DNA from: Glandiceps talaboti
Lineage: Eukaryota; Hemichordata; Enteropneusta; Spengelidae
Assembly: GCF_964340395.1 (NCBI RefSeq)
Contig: NC_135567.1
Coordinates: 21,005,306 to 21,037,805 of the forward strand
Direction: 5' to 3'
DNA: 32,500 nucleotides
Made by a program: the position numbers and the translations under genes. Of the stretch, positions 1 through 12,211 are shown piece after piece (the stretch's first letter is position 1; each line of letters starts with the position of its first letter). The notes under the pieces were generated by a model. That model was given only the letters and a program-made list of their open reading frames with translations. It was not told the origin of the DNA and ran no database searches.

Positions 1-124
1 TCTGTTTTGTTTTGTTTGTCACACGGTTCCTGTGGTCTTTTGTCCGTAGTTTGGATGCCAACATGGTTTCTCACTAAACCTAGTAAAGGGTAAGGGGACT
101 CAGAACATCGTCAATATTAGTATT
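1..124. other. unique sequence, no gene seen
   Basis: A T-rich start followed by ordinary single-copy-looking sequence up to the edge of the first minisatellite. I see no open frame, RNA gene or splice-bordered exon here. Confidence 0.5.
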
Positions 125-1675
125 GTGAGTGGAGGTGTAAATGGTAATGATACTGTATAGGAACTAGACTGTGAGTGGAGGTGTAAATGGTAATGATACT
201 GTATAGGAACTAGACTGTGAGTGGAGGTGTAAATTGTAACTATACTGTATAGGAACTAGACTGTGAGTTAAGGTATAAATGGTAACGATACTGTATAGGA
301 ACTAGACTGTGAGTGGAGGTGTAAATGGTAACGATACTGTATAGGAACTAGACTGAGTGGAGGTGTAAATGGTAATGATACTGTATAGGAACTAGACTGT
401 GAGTGGAGGTGTAAATGGTAATGATACTGTATAGGAACTAGACTGTGAGTGGAGGTGTAAATGGTAACGATACTGTATAGGAACTAGACTGAGTGGAGGT
501 GTAAATGGTAATGATACTGTATAGGAACTAGACTGTGAGTGGAGGTGTAAGTGGTAATGATACTGTATAGGAACTAGACTGTGAGTGGAGGTGTAAGTGG
601 TAATGATACTGTATAGGAACTAGACTGTGAGTGGAGGTGTAAGTGGTAATGATACTGTATAGGAACTAGACTGTGAGTGGAGGTGTAAGTGGTAATGATA
701 CTGTATAGGAACTAGACTGTGAGTGGAGGTGTAAGTGGTAATGATACTGTATAGGAACTAGACTGTGAGTGGAGGTGTAAGTGGTAATGATACTGTATAG
801 GAACTAGACTGTGAGTGGAGGTGTAAATGGTAACGATACTGTATAGGAACTAGACTGTGAGTGGAGGTGTAAGTGGTAATGATACTGTATAGGAACTAGA
901 CTGTGAGTGGAGGTGTAAATGGTAACGATACTGTATAGGAACTAGACTGTGAGTGGAGGTGTAAGTGGTAATGATACTGTATAGGAACTAGACTGTGAGT
1001 GGAGGTGTAAGTGGTAATGATACTAGCTGTATAGGAACTAGACTGTGAGTGGAGGTGTAAGTGGTAATGATACTGTATAGGAACTAGACTGTGAGTGGAG
1101 GTGTAAGTGGTAATGATACTGTATAGGAACTAGACTGTGAGTGGAGGTGTAAATGGTAACGATACTGTATAGGAACTAGACTGAGTGGAGGTGTAAATGG
1201 TAATGATACTGTATAGGAACTAGACTGTGAGTGGAGGTGTAAGTGGTAATGATACTGTATAGGAACTAGACTGTGAGTGGAGGTGTAAATTGTAATGATA
1301 CTGTATAGGAACTAGACTGTGAGTGGAGGTGTAAATGGTAATGATACTGTATAGGAACTAGACTGTGAGTGGAGGTGTAAATTGTAATGATACTGTATAG
1401 GAACTAGACTGTGAGTGGAGGTGTAAATGGTAATGATACTGTATAGGAACTAGACTGTGAGTGGAGGAGTAAATGGTAATGATACTGTATAGGAACTAGA
1501 CTGTGAGTGGAGGTGTAAATGGTAATGATACTGTATAGGAACTAGACTGAGTGGAGGTGTAAATCGTAATGATACTGTATATGAACTAGACTGTGAGTGG
1601 AGGTGTAAATCGTAACGATACTGTATAGGAACTAGACTGTGAGTGGAGGTGTAAATTGTAATGATACTGTATAGT
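125..1675. repeat. 46-bp minisatellite, about 34 copies
   Basis: The unit begins GTGAGTGGAGGTGTAAATGG and ends ATAGGAACTAGACT. Successive GTGAGTGGAG starts are 46 bp apart (125, 171 and onward). Four units lack one GT and are 44 bp; one unit near 1021-1030 carries a 4-bp insertion. Variants AAATGG/AAGTGG and GGTAATGA/GGTAACGA are clustered, with AAGTGG units bunched around 540-830 and 960-1110, which suggests local duplication of blocks. The minus-strand open frame across its end comes from the repeat and is not a gene. Confidence 0.97.
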
Positions 1676-1682
1676 AACCAGA

Positions 1683-2258
1683 GTAGTGGTCCGAGACTGT
1701 GGGATTCCACTCTACAAGTCTTAGAGTTGAAATGTTTAGACGAAGTGGAGCAATTTATAAGAAGGTTGAAGACGTACCTTTTAAAACTTTCTTACAACTT
1801 GTAACACTTGATTTTCCCCTTGTGTGTTTTTAACCTCTTTTTAGAAATAGGTTTTATTTTCTAATTTCACCTAGTGTGTATTAAGTGTATTGTATGATAT
1901 CTTTAGTATCTTTTTTAACTTATTGTGCAGCACTTTTGAATATGTTTAAAATAGAGGAAGCACTTTAGAAATGAAATAAATGTTAAATGTTAACGAATGA
2001 TTGACTTCATGTCTCCACTGTCTACTGTAAATTTTTCTTGTTGATGTTGAGCGTGGTTTGGTGACTGACCTAAAATACATAATTTGGTTAAAAGTTCAAA
2101 TAACGTTAATAATATGATGGTTCAAAATGAATCTATCGCGGTTTATGACTTTGGCATGGTGCAATAAGGTATGTTTAGATCAACAACGGGACATATAGAT
2201 GGAGAGAGGGCGATTGACAGAAACAAGCAGACTGGCAGGTAGTCGGGCAGGCTCACAG
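1683..2258. other. unique AT-rich spacer
   Basis: About 575 bp of AT-rich single-copy-looking sequence between two repeat arrays. Poly(A)-signal-like AATAAA strings occur near 1975, but no open frame of note leads up to them. I see nothing further that I can support. Confidence 0.4.
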
Positions 2259-2259
2259 C

Positions 2260-2398
2260 CATCTATCCATCCATCCATCCATCCATTAATCCATCCATCC
2301 ATCCATCCATCCATTCATTCATTCATTCATCCATCCATCCATCCATTCATCCATCCATCCATTCATCCATCCATCCATCCATCCATCCATCCATCAAT

Positions 2399-2429
<31 letters not shown>

Positions 2430-2430
2430 C
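2260..2430. repeat. (ATCC)n tetranucleotide microsatellite
   Basis: About 40 copies of ATCC/CATC, with a few ATTC and AATCC variant units near 2285-2400. It degrades into ATCT and CACC units up to about 2475. The + strand open frame across it (Ile-His-Pro-Ser repeats) is a consequence of the simple repeat. Confidence 0.97.
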
Positions 2431-2703
2431 CCCCCGTCCATCTATCCACCCATCTACCCATCCTCCCACCCACGAACACAGACTATGCACAGACAGACAG
2501 GCGATATTATATCAATTTGATTGACAGGTAAATATACCATTGATTGATGAATAACGATAACTCGTTGAATAAATACAGTTCAAATGCACTACAAAAATAT
2601 TGACTTAGACGATCGGGTCTTATTTCCGATTGCTATTGATGGTGATGTACTCATTGAGTCTTTTGTGTTCAACCATATGATGCACATTTCGGTTTTTGTG
2701 AAA

Positions 2704-2826
2704 ATGTAAACTGAGAGCCACTATGTCTAGAATACCATGCTGTCAGCTGTCAATCATAACATGAACATGTAAATTTAGAGCCATATCAAGAATACCATGC
2801 TGTCAGCTGTCAATCTTAACATGAAT
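2704..2826. repeat. 60-bp tandem duplication, two diverged copies
   Basis: The block AATACCATGCTGTCAGCTGT recurs at 2731 and 2791, and similarity extends on both sides (GTAAAnTnAGAGCCA before it, CAATCnTAACATGAA after it). The copies differ by a few substitutions and one small gap. Confidence 0.9.
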
Positions 2827-2829
2827 ATA

Positions 2830-4318
2830 TGATAGAAAGCCTTGTTTTCGAATTCAAACATATACTACAAAGGAAAAACATAACTAACTGGAAAATGTTT
2901 TATGGTCACAGAACAAAAATAGACTTCTGATGTTCAGGTGATTTGCTCGGCGTCTTTTGCTCTCAATTTTTTTCCTTCTTTCATCTGATGCGTACTTCTC
3001 GTCTCATTCGTAAGCTTAGAGAAACGATAGACAAGTCCACGTTTTGCCGCTAAGTCCTGCCTCTTAAATGTTATCATGATCTGTGCCGGGGGATCTGTGG
3101 GCATTGATCGCACTTTTTGCATTTGCACATTCAGATAGGGAGTCTTTGTAAGCTTAGTTTAACTCCACGGGGATTATATGTTGTATGCGTAAGACATAAA
3201 GATAAACAAAAGAGACTCCCTAGCTCGCTGGACCGCGAGAAGTAACGTTTATAGCTGAACATGAGCAATTTCCGTGATTGTTCAGGTATTTCTGATATGT
3301 CACTATCTGATATGTCACTATCTGATATGTCACTATCTGATCGTTCCAGAGAGTATATCAAACTGGTGAACGCAATTTACACTCCTTTGAGCCGTCATAT
3401 GGATGGAAAAGACCTAACAACTCTGTTATTTTTTTTTAGAATTATTACAAGCTCCATAACGTTCAAAAGATATGACACCTTTTTAAAAAAACGTCATCAT
3501 TTTAATCTTTAAAAATGACGTTATTTCGTATCAGGTGGTATAACATATGTACTTTTGAATAGTAATATACTAGGAACGGAGCAAGCCTATTATAAATGAC
3601 CGCCCTGGACATAAAGCTTATGACTTAATACGGTCGAAAAAATCCGGTTATGAATATCAAAATGTATTTAATATATTGCTATATGTATTATTCAAAGACT
3701 GTTCATCTGGAAGTATTATATATAGTGTGAATGATTTCAATGGTACGTAACAGCTGTTAGGATGCTACCAAAACATTTTCTTTAACTTTACTGTTTATCT
3801 AGCTCGATGGAATTTCAAAATGAAAGTAAAATGCTTAGTTTTGTTAAAGCCCACGAATAGTGCGTTGCATAGCTTGCTAGTGTGACCCAATTTGTGAAAC
3901 ATGTGGAAATGTACATTATGAATTGCAGGCTATTACGATGTAGGATAGTAATTCAGAGATGGTAGTTTAAATATTATTATGGACATGTAGGTTTAAGTTA
4001 CAATTTTTGATGACGTATGACAGCCATTGATAATGTCAAAAAGATGAGTTGTAAATATCATCACCAATATTGTCTGCCAATATGGCTACGAGTCTTCATA
4101 TGAAAAACGTGTCATTACAAAAATCCTGCAGCTCAAAATAATCGCATGTGGAGGAAATGATATTTAATACATATCTATCTGTTTGTTTGTATATTTGTGC
4201 AAAAGATGTTCCCCCGGAGTAACATAGATTGATTTACAAGGGGCGCAGAGTGATAGTTGTAACAGATGTAAGGTCACCTACCGAGTCAATGGAAGTTTAG
4301 ACAATTTCAAAGTTGAAA
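2830..4318. other. mostly unique sequence with a 15-bp triplet repeat
   Basis: The only structure I can support is three tandem copies of a 15-bp unit (CTATCTGATATGTCA) at about 3291-3342. Short overlapping open frames on both strands at 2934-3512 read partly through this repeat. They have no recognisable domain and no convincing splice context. The rest (3513-4318) is AT-rich with many stops in all frames. Confidence 0.5.
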
Positions 4319-4665
4319 GTAGAGAGAGAGAGAGAGAGAGAAAAAGATGTCTTTATATAACGTAAAAGTAAAGAATCTTTAAATGGGGGTTGTTTTGCGA
4401 TTTTAATTAATAGATTCTGAATAACATACACAAACCAGGTTGAATGCTTTCGAACTAAAAATATTGGTTGTTATAGGGGACGGTATAATGGTCATATGAT
4501 ACGTAGGCCTTCAGTTTATGTGACATTTTGATTTCCTGAAGTCAAATATAATAACTATCCTAAATAAATAAATAATAATAATAACTAACCTTAATAAATA
4601 AATAAATAATAATAACTAACCTTAATAAGTAAATAATAATAACTAACCTAAATAAATAAACACTT
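4319..4665. repeat. short AG run and AATAA-rich degenerate repeat
   Basis: An (AG)n run occupies 4319-4341. From about 4556 to 4665 there are about three degenerate units built from AATAAATAATAATAACTAACC. The sequence between is unremarkable and AT-rich. Confidence 0.85.
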
Positions 4666-5467
4666 CTCAACAAAAAATCTGAACTCATCTCAAAGTGCCG
4701 ACACGAAAACAAGTTCTACATAGCGAACTTCAAAAGTAACATCACCTGACAAATCTGAGGACCCCTTGTATGCATAGAAACAATACACAATTAACTCAAT
4801 AAATTCTTTCACACCTTACACATATAAATACAGTAACACAACGAGTAGCTGCCAGTTGTCTGATGAACGCATTGAGCGTGAAACTCGGAGTTACAACCAA
4901 GCACCTCAAGTTCAAACCAACCTACTTTGATTATTCCCGCCCTGCTTACCCAAGCATCGAGCACTCTATTCTACGAGTTTGATACTATTTACTATATATA
5001 TATATATATATATATAATGACTACAATAAAGTTACACGCATTTCTACCAGATTTTAATAGCAAAAAAACACATCTTAAATTAATTCAAGTTAATATGGTA
5101 TTAGGTCTTGACATAGCATTCCTAGATGATAAAAACGAACAATGAAAATTAATGACAAAACTAAACTTTGCCCAACTTAATGACAAAACTAAACTTTACT
5201 AAATCCTTAGCCAAATAGATTAATAGTTTCCACCCACTGTATTATGGTTCACCATTCAACGTTCCCGAACAATGCATGTTGACTATTTATTTAAAGGCTT
5301 GGTGTAGAGTCGGATGAACTCCTATGACGTCATTGTCAACAGCTGATATATCCAAGTCTCTGCGACACAGATGGATGTCTTGATTTCCTGTTTTTTCAAA
5401 TTATAATATTTTTATTTGTAAATGACATGAAAGTCGTTGTCTTCTTATCCTTTTTTAGTCACAGTTG
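4666..5467. other. AT-rich spacer with a short (TA)n run
   Basis: Contains a (TA)12-like run at 4993-5016 and a TGACGTCA palindrome (CRE-type) near 5325. The open frame across the TA run has no recognisable domain. I see no gene. Confidence 0.5.

Positions 5468-5547
<80 letters not shown>
5468..5547. repeat. (TCA)n trinucleotide microsatellite, about 27 copies
   Basis: An uninterrupted TCA/ATC/CAT run. It reads as polyhistidine or polyserine in two + strand frames, and these frames stop soon after the run. There is no sign that it is coding. Confidence 0.97.
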
Positions 5548-6484
5548 TCGTCGTCATTGTCGTTGGCTGTGGCTGCGGCATCACTGTCGTCTCTTTCAAC
5601 ATTTTAATGACATCTCACAGACTTTTACCCTGCTTACGTTTCAGTCTAGCTTAGACATCGTTGCTTGCGGTTTTTGAAACATCCGACTAAAAGTTTAATC
5701 ACTTATATAGACAGCGTACAATGACGCCGAAAAAGTCGGTACGAGTACAACAGTGTCAATATACTTTCAGTGCAACCGGTGGTTCAACAATCCACTATAT
5801 ACTAACAATAGACTTATAGGATCGGATCCAAGATAAAAAGTGCAAGCTGTCGAACTTATCAATAAAAGGTTTTATCAAACGCCTGGCCTTTCTAGCCTCT
5901 TTCTGAGTTCAATCAAATCCCATGGGGATAAAAGTAACTTTATTTACAGCTCATGTGGGTAGTCACGTTCCACATTTGTTTAAATTTATTTACAATTGAA
6001 AGGAACTAGATTGACCTTTGACCGAATACTGAATATGATTCGACAATTTGGAAATCCTTACTACGCTGTTAACAAATACCTATGTAAACATGTAACCAAG
6101 ATTAGTAAAAATAACAGCTAATAAGACATGCTCATAAAATATTCTAGTCCTGGCTTGTTTATACACTACTGGTTTACAAACGTATGTATAATAATGAGAT
6201 ACATTTGCATAAATTTATAGTTACACAAATTTGCATAGTTAAAGAATGAGATCAAAAACTCGACAGAGGTTGATACAACACTAATGAGTTCTATCTTGTG
6301 TGTCCATGATTTACCAAAACAAATGAATTTGAACACATTTATATAATTTCATACATTCTAGATTATAGTGTAGTTGTATTTACAACCTTCTGTTATTAGA
6401 TACCACACTTGGCGTGCATTCACCAAAGTTTCTGTGTTAACAGTATAGGTAGTAGTTTCTATGTAATAATATTGTTCATGATGT
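5548..6484. other. unique AT-rich spacer
   Basis: About 940 bp between the TCA run and the next short array. Single-copy-looking, AT-rich, and with stops in all frames. I find nothing that I can annotate. Confidence 0.4.
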
Positions 6485-6702
6485 GACATCGTCGTAAACC
6501 TCGGCCCTTTTTTACAGCCCAGTCCAATGCCAATTATTTCTTTGTTACGTCGTAAACCTCGGCCTTTTTTTACAGCCCCGTCCAATTATTTGTTTTGTTA
6601 CGTCGTAAACCTTGGCGTTTTTTTACAGCCCCGTCCAATTATTTGTTTACTAGGTCGTAAACCTCGGCCTCTTTTTACATCCCCATCCGATTATTTGTTG
6701 TG
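6485..6702. repeat. short minisatellite, four units of 52-58 bp
   Basis: GTCGTAAACC starts recur at 6491, 6549, 6602 and 6654. Each unit reads GTCGTAAACCTCGGCC, then a T run, ACAGCCCC and GTCCAATTATTTG. Unit length varies because of indels in the T run and in the 3' part. Small open frames on both strands follow from the repeat. Confidence 0.93.
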
Positions 6703-6705
6703 TTA

Positions 6706-6910
6706 CATCTGCAGAAAAATTGTACTTTGACGTCATATAGCTGTGTGGTTTAGTTGACGACAGACAGCTGCGTCATTTAGTTGAACTGCTCCTGCCTTCT
6801 GTCCATGACATTTGCTATGGTATCCAGTTTTTTAAAACCCAATTAATTGTTTTTTAAATTATTTCAATTAAGATTATATAAAACAGTTGGTACTGTTAAA
6901 TGTTGATTAT
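6706..6910. other. unique spacer
   Basis: Short single-copy-looking stretch between two arrays. It includes one TGACGTCA palindrome near 6729. No gene seen. Confidence 0.4.
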
Positions 6911-8040
6911 GACAATACAATGCATCGTTAGTTAACGTTACAATACAATACAATACAATACAATACAATACAATACAATACAATACAATACAATACAATA
7001 CAATACAATACAATACAATACAATACAATACAATACAATACAATACATTGTTAGTTAACGGTACAACAATACAGTGCATTGTTAGTTAACGTTACAATAC
7101 AATACAATACATTGTTAGTTAACGTTACAATACAATACATTGTTAGTTAACGTTACAAGACAATACAATGTTAGTTAACATTACAATACAATACATTGTT
7201 AGTTAACGTTACAATACAATACATTGTTAGTTAACATTACAATACAATTCATTGTTAGTTAACGTTACAATACAAATCATTGTTAGTTAACGTTACAATA
7301 CAATTCATTGTTAGTTAATGTTACAATACAATACAATACAATACAATACAATACAATACATTGTTAGTTAATGTTACAATGCAATTCATTGTTAGTTAAC
7401 GTTACAATACAATTCATTGTTAGTTAATGTTACAATACAATACAATACAATACATTGTTAGTTAATGTTACAATACAATACACTACAATACAATACATTG
7501 TTAGTTAATGTTACAATACAATTCATTGTTAGTTAATGTTACAATACAATACATTGTTAGTTAATGTTACAATACAATACATTGTTAGTTAACATTACAA
7601 TACAATTCATTGTTAACGTTACAATACAATACATTGTTAGTTAATGTTACAATACAATACAATTCATTGTTAGTTAATGTTACAATACAATACATTGTTA
7701 GTTAACATTACAATACAATTCATTGTTAACGTTACAATACAATACATTGTTAGTTAACGTTACAATACAATACAATTCATTGTTAGTTAATGTTACAATA
7801 CAATACATTGTTAGTTAACGTTACAATACAATTCATTGTTAGTTAATGTTACAATACAATGCATTGTTAGTTAACGTTACAATACAATTCATTGTTAGTT
7901 AACGTTACTATACAATACATTGTTAGTTAATGTTACTATACAATACAATACAATACAATACAATACAATACAATACAATACAATACAATACAATTCATTG
8001 TTAGTTAACGTTACAATACAATACATTGTTAGTTAACGTT
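6911..8040. repeat. compound (ACAAT)n and GTTAGTTAACGTTAC minisatellite
   Basis: Pure pentanucleotide runs of CAATA (longest about 6939-7046, others at about 7325-7360 and 7930-7992) alternate with a spacer module, CATTGTTAGTTAACGTTA, in AACG, AATG and AACA variants. The spacer ends in a short CAATA run each time. The spacer contains the palindrome GTTAAC. The array gives way abruptly at 8040 to an unrelated 68-bp array. Confidence 0.97.
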
Positions 8041-8693
8041 GACGAGGGTCAAGATAGAACGAAAAGGTTGACTTATTCTCAGTACCTGCTTTCACATTTC
8101 ACCTCATGCTAGAGGGTCAAGCTAGAACGAAAAGGTTGATTTATTCTCAGTACCCGCTTTCACATTTCACCTCATGCTAGAGGGTCAAGATAGAACGAAA
8201 AGGTTGACTTATTCTCAGTACCTGCTTTCACATTGCACCTCATGCTAGAGGGTCAAGACAGAACAAAAGGTTGACTTATTCTCAGTACCTGCTTTCACAT
8301 TTCACCTCATGCTAGAGGGTCAAGATAGAACGAAAAGGTTGATTTATTCTCAGTACCAGGTTTCACATTTCACCTCATGCTAGAGGGTCAAGATAGAACG
8401 AAAAGGTTGACTTATTCTCAGTACCTGCTTTCACATTGCACCTCATGCTAGAGGGTCAAGACAGAACGAAATGGTTGACTTATTCTCAGCACCTGCTTTC
8501 CCATTTCACCTCATGCTACAGGGTCAAGATAGAACGAAAAGGTTGATTTATTCTCAGTACCTGGTTTCACATTTCACCTCATGCTAGAGGGTCAAGATAG
8601 AACGAAAAGGTTGATTTATTCTCAGTACCTGGTTTCACATTTCACCTCATGCTAGAGGGTCAAGATAGAACGAAAAGGTTGACTTATTCTCAC
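8041..8693. repeat. 68-bp minisatellite, about 9.6 copies
   Basis: AGAGGGTCAAG starts recur at 8111 and 8179 and onward, 68 bp apart. The unit runs through AGAACGAAAAGGTTGACTTA, TTCTCAGTACC, TTTCACATTTCACCTCATGC. Variable sites include GACTTA/GATTTA, CCTGC/CCTGG and ATTTCAC/ATTGCAC. It abuts the preceding array with no unique spacer. Confidence 0.97.
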
Positions 8694-9290
8694 GAGTGCG
8701 TATGATAGTGCACGTGAAGTGTGTGTGAAGTGCATGTGAAGTGCATGGAACGAAGTCGTGATATCTGTTAATCACGAAATCAAATGGTTGTTACTTTGAA
8801 AAACGCCTAGGCGGTTAATATTTTATTTCAAATAATAATTAATGAGAAAAAACTATAATAAAAAACTATATCACAGTGTCCAGTATAGACTACATTTTGA
8901 AAATTTTATTTTTTCGGCTCTTGAAATAAATGTTCATACACATAAAATAGCTTATTATAATCATGGGAAGATGAAATAATCATTGGCGCATGTTTCAAAT
9001 CTACTAGAACAGCCACCCCCGTGAAATTCCTGGCTGGAAATCTCGTATAGTTTTCTTTTTACAACTGCTGGAAAACCCACAAAAAGGCGGAATAAAAAAA
9101 TATAATTCTGTGCAGTTCGTTTGTTTTAATTTGACATTATTGTGTCATATTGTGATCAGTCTAAGTGTTAAAACAAACAAATCGGATGTTTCTGTTTAAT
9201 TTCATGTTATTTCTATTTTAATAGTAGTGTGACAATGTGTCTACGAATGTGCCTTAGGAGCGAGAGTTCAAAACTAAATTATTTTGCTTT
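8694..9290. other. unique AT-rich spacer
   Basis: Begins with a short imprecise repeat of GTGAAGTGCAT at about 8711-8748. It is followed by AT-rich single-copy-looking sequence with no open frame worth reporting. Confidence 0.4.
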
Positions 9291-9336
9291 GGGGTGGGGG
9301 TCGGGGTGGGGGTGAGGGTGAGGGTGGGGATGGGTG
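9291..9336 (+). other. G-rich tract, G-quadruplex potential
   Basis: At least eight G runs of 3-5 bases separated by 1-3 bases on the + strand (GGGGTGGGGGTCGGGGTGGG and onward). This satisfies the usual G3+N1-7 quadruplex pattern several times over. It lies about 0.9 kb upstream of the signal-peptide exon. Confidence 0.7.
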
Positions 9337-9591
9337 TTTGAGCCATTTTAGTTCTCATCCTACATAAAAGGTTTTACTTTTAATAGATCAGTTTCGTATC
9401 CATAAATACAAACATTTCTTTTTAAAAAATGTCGTCAAATTGAGAAAGGGAAGAGCTTTCGCTATAGTAAATACACGATACTAAAATACATACTGTCTTT
9501 GCATTCATAGCACTACATACTAACACATACATACATTTGAAATTGATTCTGCGGTCTGAAACACTTTAAATTTTGGCCAATTTAATTAGAA

Positions 9592-9608
9592 GGGGTGGGG
9601 GTGGGGGT
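9592..9608 (+). other. second short G-rich tract
   Basis: GGGGTGGGGGTGGGGG gives only three G runs, so an intramolecular quadruplex would need to split a run. It reads as Pro-His on the minus strand in a spurious open frame. Confidence 0.5.
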
Positions 9609-10120
9609 TCTGAGGCTTACTCTGAGTTGTTATCCTATTAGTCTGTTGAACTATTGATCGCTCCCCTTTATATGTGTCACGCTTTGTCCAAAATGAAAAC
9701 GAAAACTGCAAAAAATTATGAACTGTAACAATTTTTTTGCTCGAAAATTGGCGCGAATTGACATGACATGCAACAGGTTGGCCCACATCACTGGTTGCTA
9801 GAGTGTACTACATTATAGCTTAAAATCTGGACACAGGTGATACTTCGCTGATTGGCCCGTACTGGTTTTACAATCTATTGGTATTTGAACCCATACAAAC
9901 GATTGCCTTATATATGATATTTACATAAAACATAAGAATTATTCGTGATTTTTTTCTATTTACGTTGTGAGACATGCTTTAAAGGAATTGCAGTATCTAC
10001 GTCACAGGAAGAGTAGATATTTATAGCGACACAGCGACAGACGTATTGAGAAGTGCCGAACCCTCGCGTGTCGTCACCCTCTATCGAATTCGAAGAGCTG
10101 AACTCAGCTGATCAAATCAT
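9609..10120. other. upstream region of the EGF-type gene
   Basis: Single-copy-looking sequence leading into the promoter-like region. A minus-strand open frame at 9586-9786 begins in the second G-rich tract and has no recognisable domain. I see no upstream exon that I can support. Confidence 0.4.
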
Positions 10121-10131
10121 TGTGATATACA

Positions 10132-10138
10132 TATATAA
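10132..10138 (+). promoter_or_regulatory. candidate TATA box of the EGF-type gene
   Basis: TATATAA lies 84 bp upstream of the exon 1 ATG, so transcription starting about 25-35 bp downstream would give a 5' UTR of roughly 50-60 nt. A TATTTATAG string also occurs about 115 bp further upstream. Sequence evidence only; AT-rich DNA makes chance matches common. Confidence 0.4.
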
Positions 10139-10221
10139 CAAGGTACAGGGGAACAGACAACCGAAACAAGGGCGTATTACCGGAGCGAACACGCTCGATC
10201 TGTGCTGATTTCTGGAGCGAC

Positions 10222-10288
10222 ATGGGTGTTCGTTTAATTTGGTTACTTTCTATCATATTTCTGTTGTTGATAGAAGATGCCATCGAAG
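10222..10288 (+). CDS. exon 1 of a secreted EGF-type protein: signal peptide
   Basis: This exon encodes 22 residues plus one base. Residues 1-4 are a short basic N-region (MGVR), residues 5-17 a hydrophobic core (LIWLLSIIFLLLI), followed by a polar end (EDAIEG), as in a secretory signal peptide. The ATG has a purine at -3 and G at +4. The exon ends at AAG followed by GTAAGC, a strong 5' splice site, and the intron is phase 1. Reading on without splicing meets TAA two codons later. The phase matches the phase-1 acceptors at 26262 and 29238, so the junctions read ...E-G-T-A-A-K-R or, skipping the micro-exon, ...E-A-K-R. That the exons belong together is inferred from strand, phase and the secretory logic. 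Transcript evidence is lacking. Confidence 0.65.
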
Positions 10289-10362
10289 GTAAGCTAATTG
10301 CAAAAAAGACTCCAAACTTTTAAAAGCAATATAGTCTTACAAATAATACCAAGTACAAATGC

Positions 10363-10560
10363 ATTAATATCCGCTAATTAGCCATATCAGTAATGAAGTA
10401 ATTAATATTCGTTAATTAGCCATATCAGTAATGAAGTAATTAATATTCGTTAATTAGCCATATCAGATACGAAGTAATTAATATTCGTTAATTAGCCATA
10501 TCAGTAATGAAGTAATTAATATCCGCTAATTAGCCATATCAGTAACGAAGTAATTAATAA
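10363..10560. repeat. 38-bp minisatellite, about 5 copies
   Basis: GCCATATCAG recurs at 10381 and 10419 and onward. The unit is AATATTCGTTAATTAGCCAT followed by ATCAGTAATGAAGTAATT. It lies just downstream of the exon 1 splice donor. CCGCTAATT and TCGTTAATT are the two main variants. Confidence 0.95.
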
Positions 10561-10934
10561 TTCTCATCTGACTGACAATATTCTTACAAAATAAGGTAAT
10601 GAATTTCATCAACACTGTAAACAACACTAGAATTGAATTATTTATCTTTTAAGGATATAAATATTGGAATCGATAATGTAGATCGCTGTGTAAATCACAT
10701 TATTGTGATGGCAATGTTTTCAATTTATAAATCCGGTTTATCTGACAGGACAGAGATTTATCTAATTTCGAGAGATTTTTTAGTTTTCTTCTCTTCAAAG
10801 AAAGAGTAAAATGGACAGAAATCAAAATTGAATGTAAAATTATGGAATGGATTTGTACCCTAAATTTGTAATTTAACCGAATTAAATTACATATAAAAGA
10901 ACAAAAATAAACGAATGTCATGGCATCAAAATAT

Positions 10935-11213
10935 GGCGAGGCAGTTAAAAAGTACACTTCATTCCGTCCGTATACGTTGACTGTCGTGTGGCTAGGCAGT
11001 TAAAAAGCACACTTTATTCCGTCCGTATACGTTGACTGTCGTATGGATAGGCAGTTAAAAAGCACACCTCACTCCGTCCGTATACGTTGACTGTCGCGTG
11101 GCTAGGCAGTTAAAAAGCACACCTCATTCCGTCCGTATACGTTGACTGTCGTATGGATAGGCAGTTAAAAAGTACACCTCATTCCGTCCGTATACGTTGA
11201 CTGTCGTTTGGCT
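10935..11213. repeat. 55-bp minisatellite, about 5 copies
   Basis: GCAGTTAAAAAG recurs at 10941 and 10996 and onward at 55-bp spacing. Each unit contains TTCCGTCCGTATACGTTGAC and ends in TGTCG(T/C)(G/A)TGG. The embedded GTATAC is palindromic. Confidence 0.95.
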
Positions 11214-11476
11214 TGCCGTTCAAACTCCGTAACTTACTAACTATACACCGTAAAATGAAATACAAAGGGCGCAGTTAAAACCTATACCCGAACTGTGGTT
11301 CGTTTGCTTTGACCCTCGATTCATTTATACGTTATCATTTTACATCGTTAAAAGACAAGTTGACATTGACACAATATTTTGTCCTTATTTAGTTCCACAT
11401 TTTCCTTCAGATTTTTGTTGACTTTTTCCACTAACGTCACACCTTTTCACATATCAGCTACTCATAACCCATACTC

Positions 11477-11560
11477 ATTGTACATTTAACTACCTCGATG
11501 GCTTGACACAGTGGATCGTTGTACATTTGACTACCTCGATGGCTTGACACAGTGGATCAT
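11477..11560. repeat. 41-bp tandem duplication
   Basis: TGTACATTT(A/G)ACTACCTCG recurs at 11479 and 11520. The two copies are nearly identical through GATGGCTTGACACAGTGGATC. The small open frame that starts here has no recognisable domain. Confidence 0.93.
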
Positions 11561-12148
11561 TCACATTATGTCACAACATTACAGCAATTATGATCAGACC
11601 AGTAAACACTTGAAACGGAAACTAGTAAAAGTTAAGGACTTAAAAACACATATGTATTCGTTGTTCTTGTTATTTGTACGTAATATTATATAAAAATAGG
11701 TATTTATTTTGGATTTATAATTTGAAATGTTTTATTTATAAAGTAGAATAAAATACACGATTAACCTATCTACCATGATTTAATATATTTCATTATTATA
11801 CATATATATTTCATCAAAAAGGACTTACAACAAAATGCACAGTTTTATATTAATAGTACATCAATCCGTTTAAGAATTTATTAACATACATACGTATAGT
11901 AGTTTTTTTTTTAGGTCTCTCTAATATTGTCTTTCTACACCCCCCTCCTCTCTTCTCCTCCCAGTGATTTTATTCAGTTGGGCTTTCCTGTAAACCTCTT
12001 TCACTTATTAGGATCGTCAACCTGTTTTATATCCGTGTGTAGATTTCACTGTTGTCTTCTGTCCATCTTGTCCTCCGTGGATCTTTTCTCTCTTTATCTT
12101 TCTCTACCACAACATGTCTTCTTTCTATATCCCGCTTCTTCCCGATCC

Positions 12149-12149
12149 C

Positions 12150-12211
<62 letters not shown>

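Noticed and set aside
2934-3512. Overlapping small open frames on both strands, one with a protein-like composition
   Set aside because: No recognisable domain, no clear acceptor or donor, and partly over a 15-bp repeat. A decayed coding fragment cannot be excluded.
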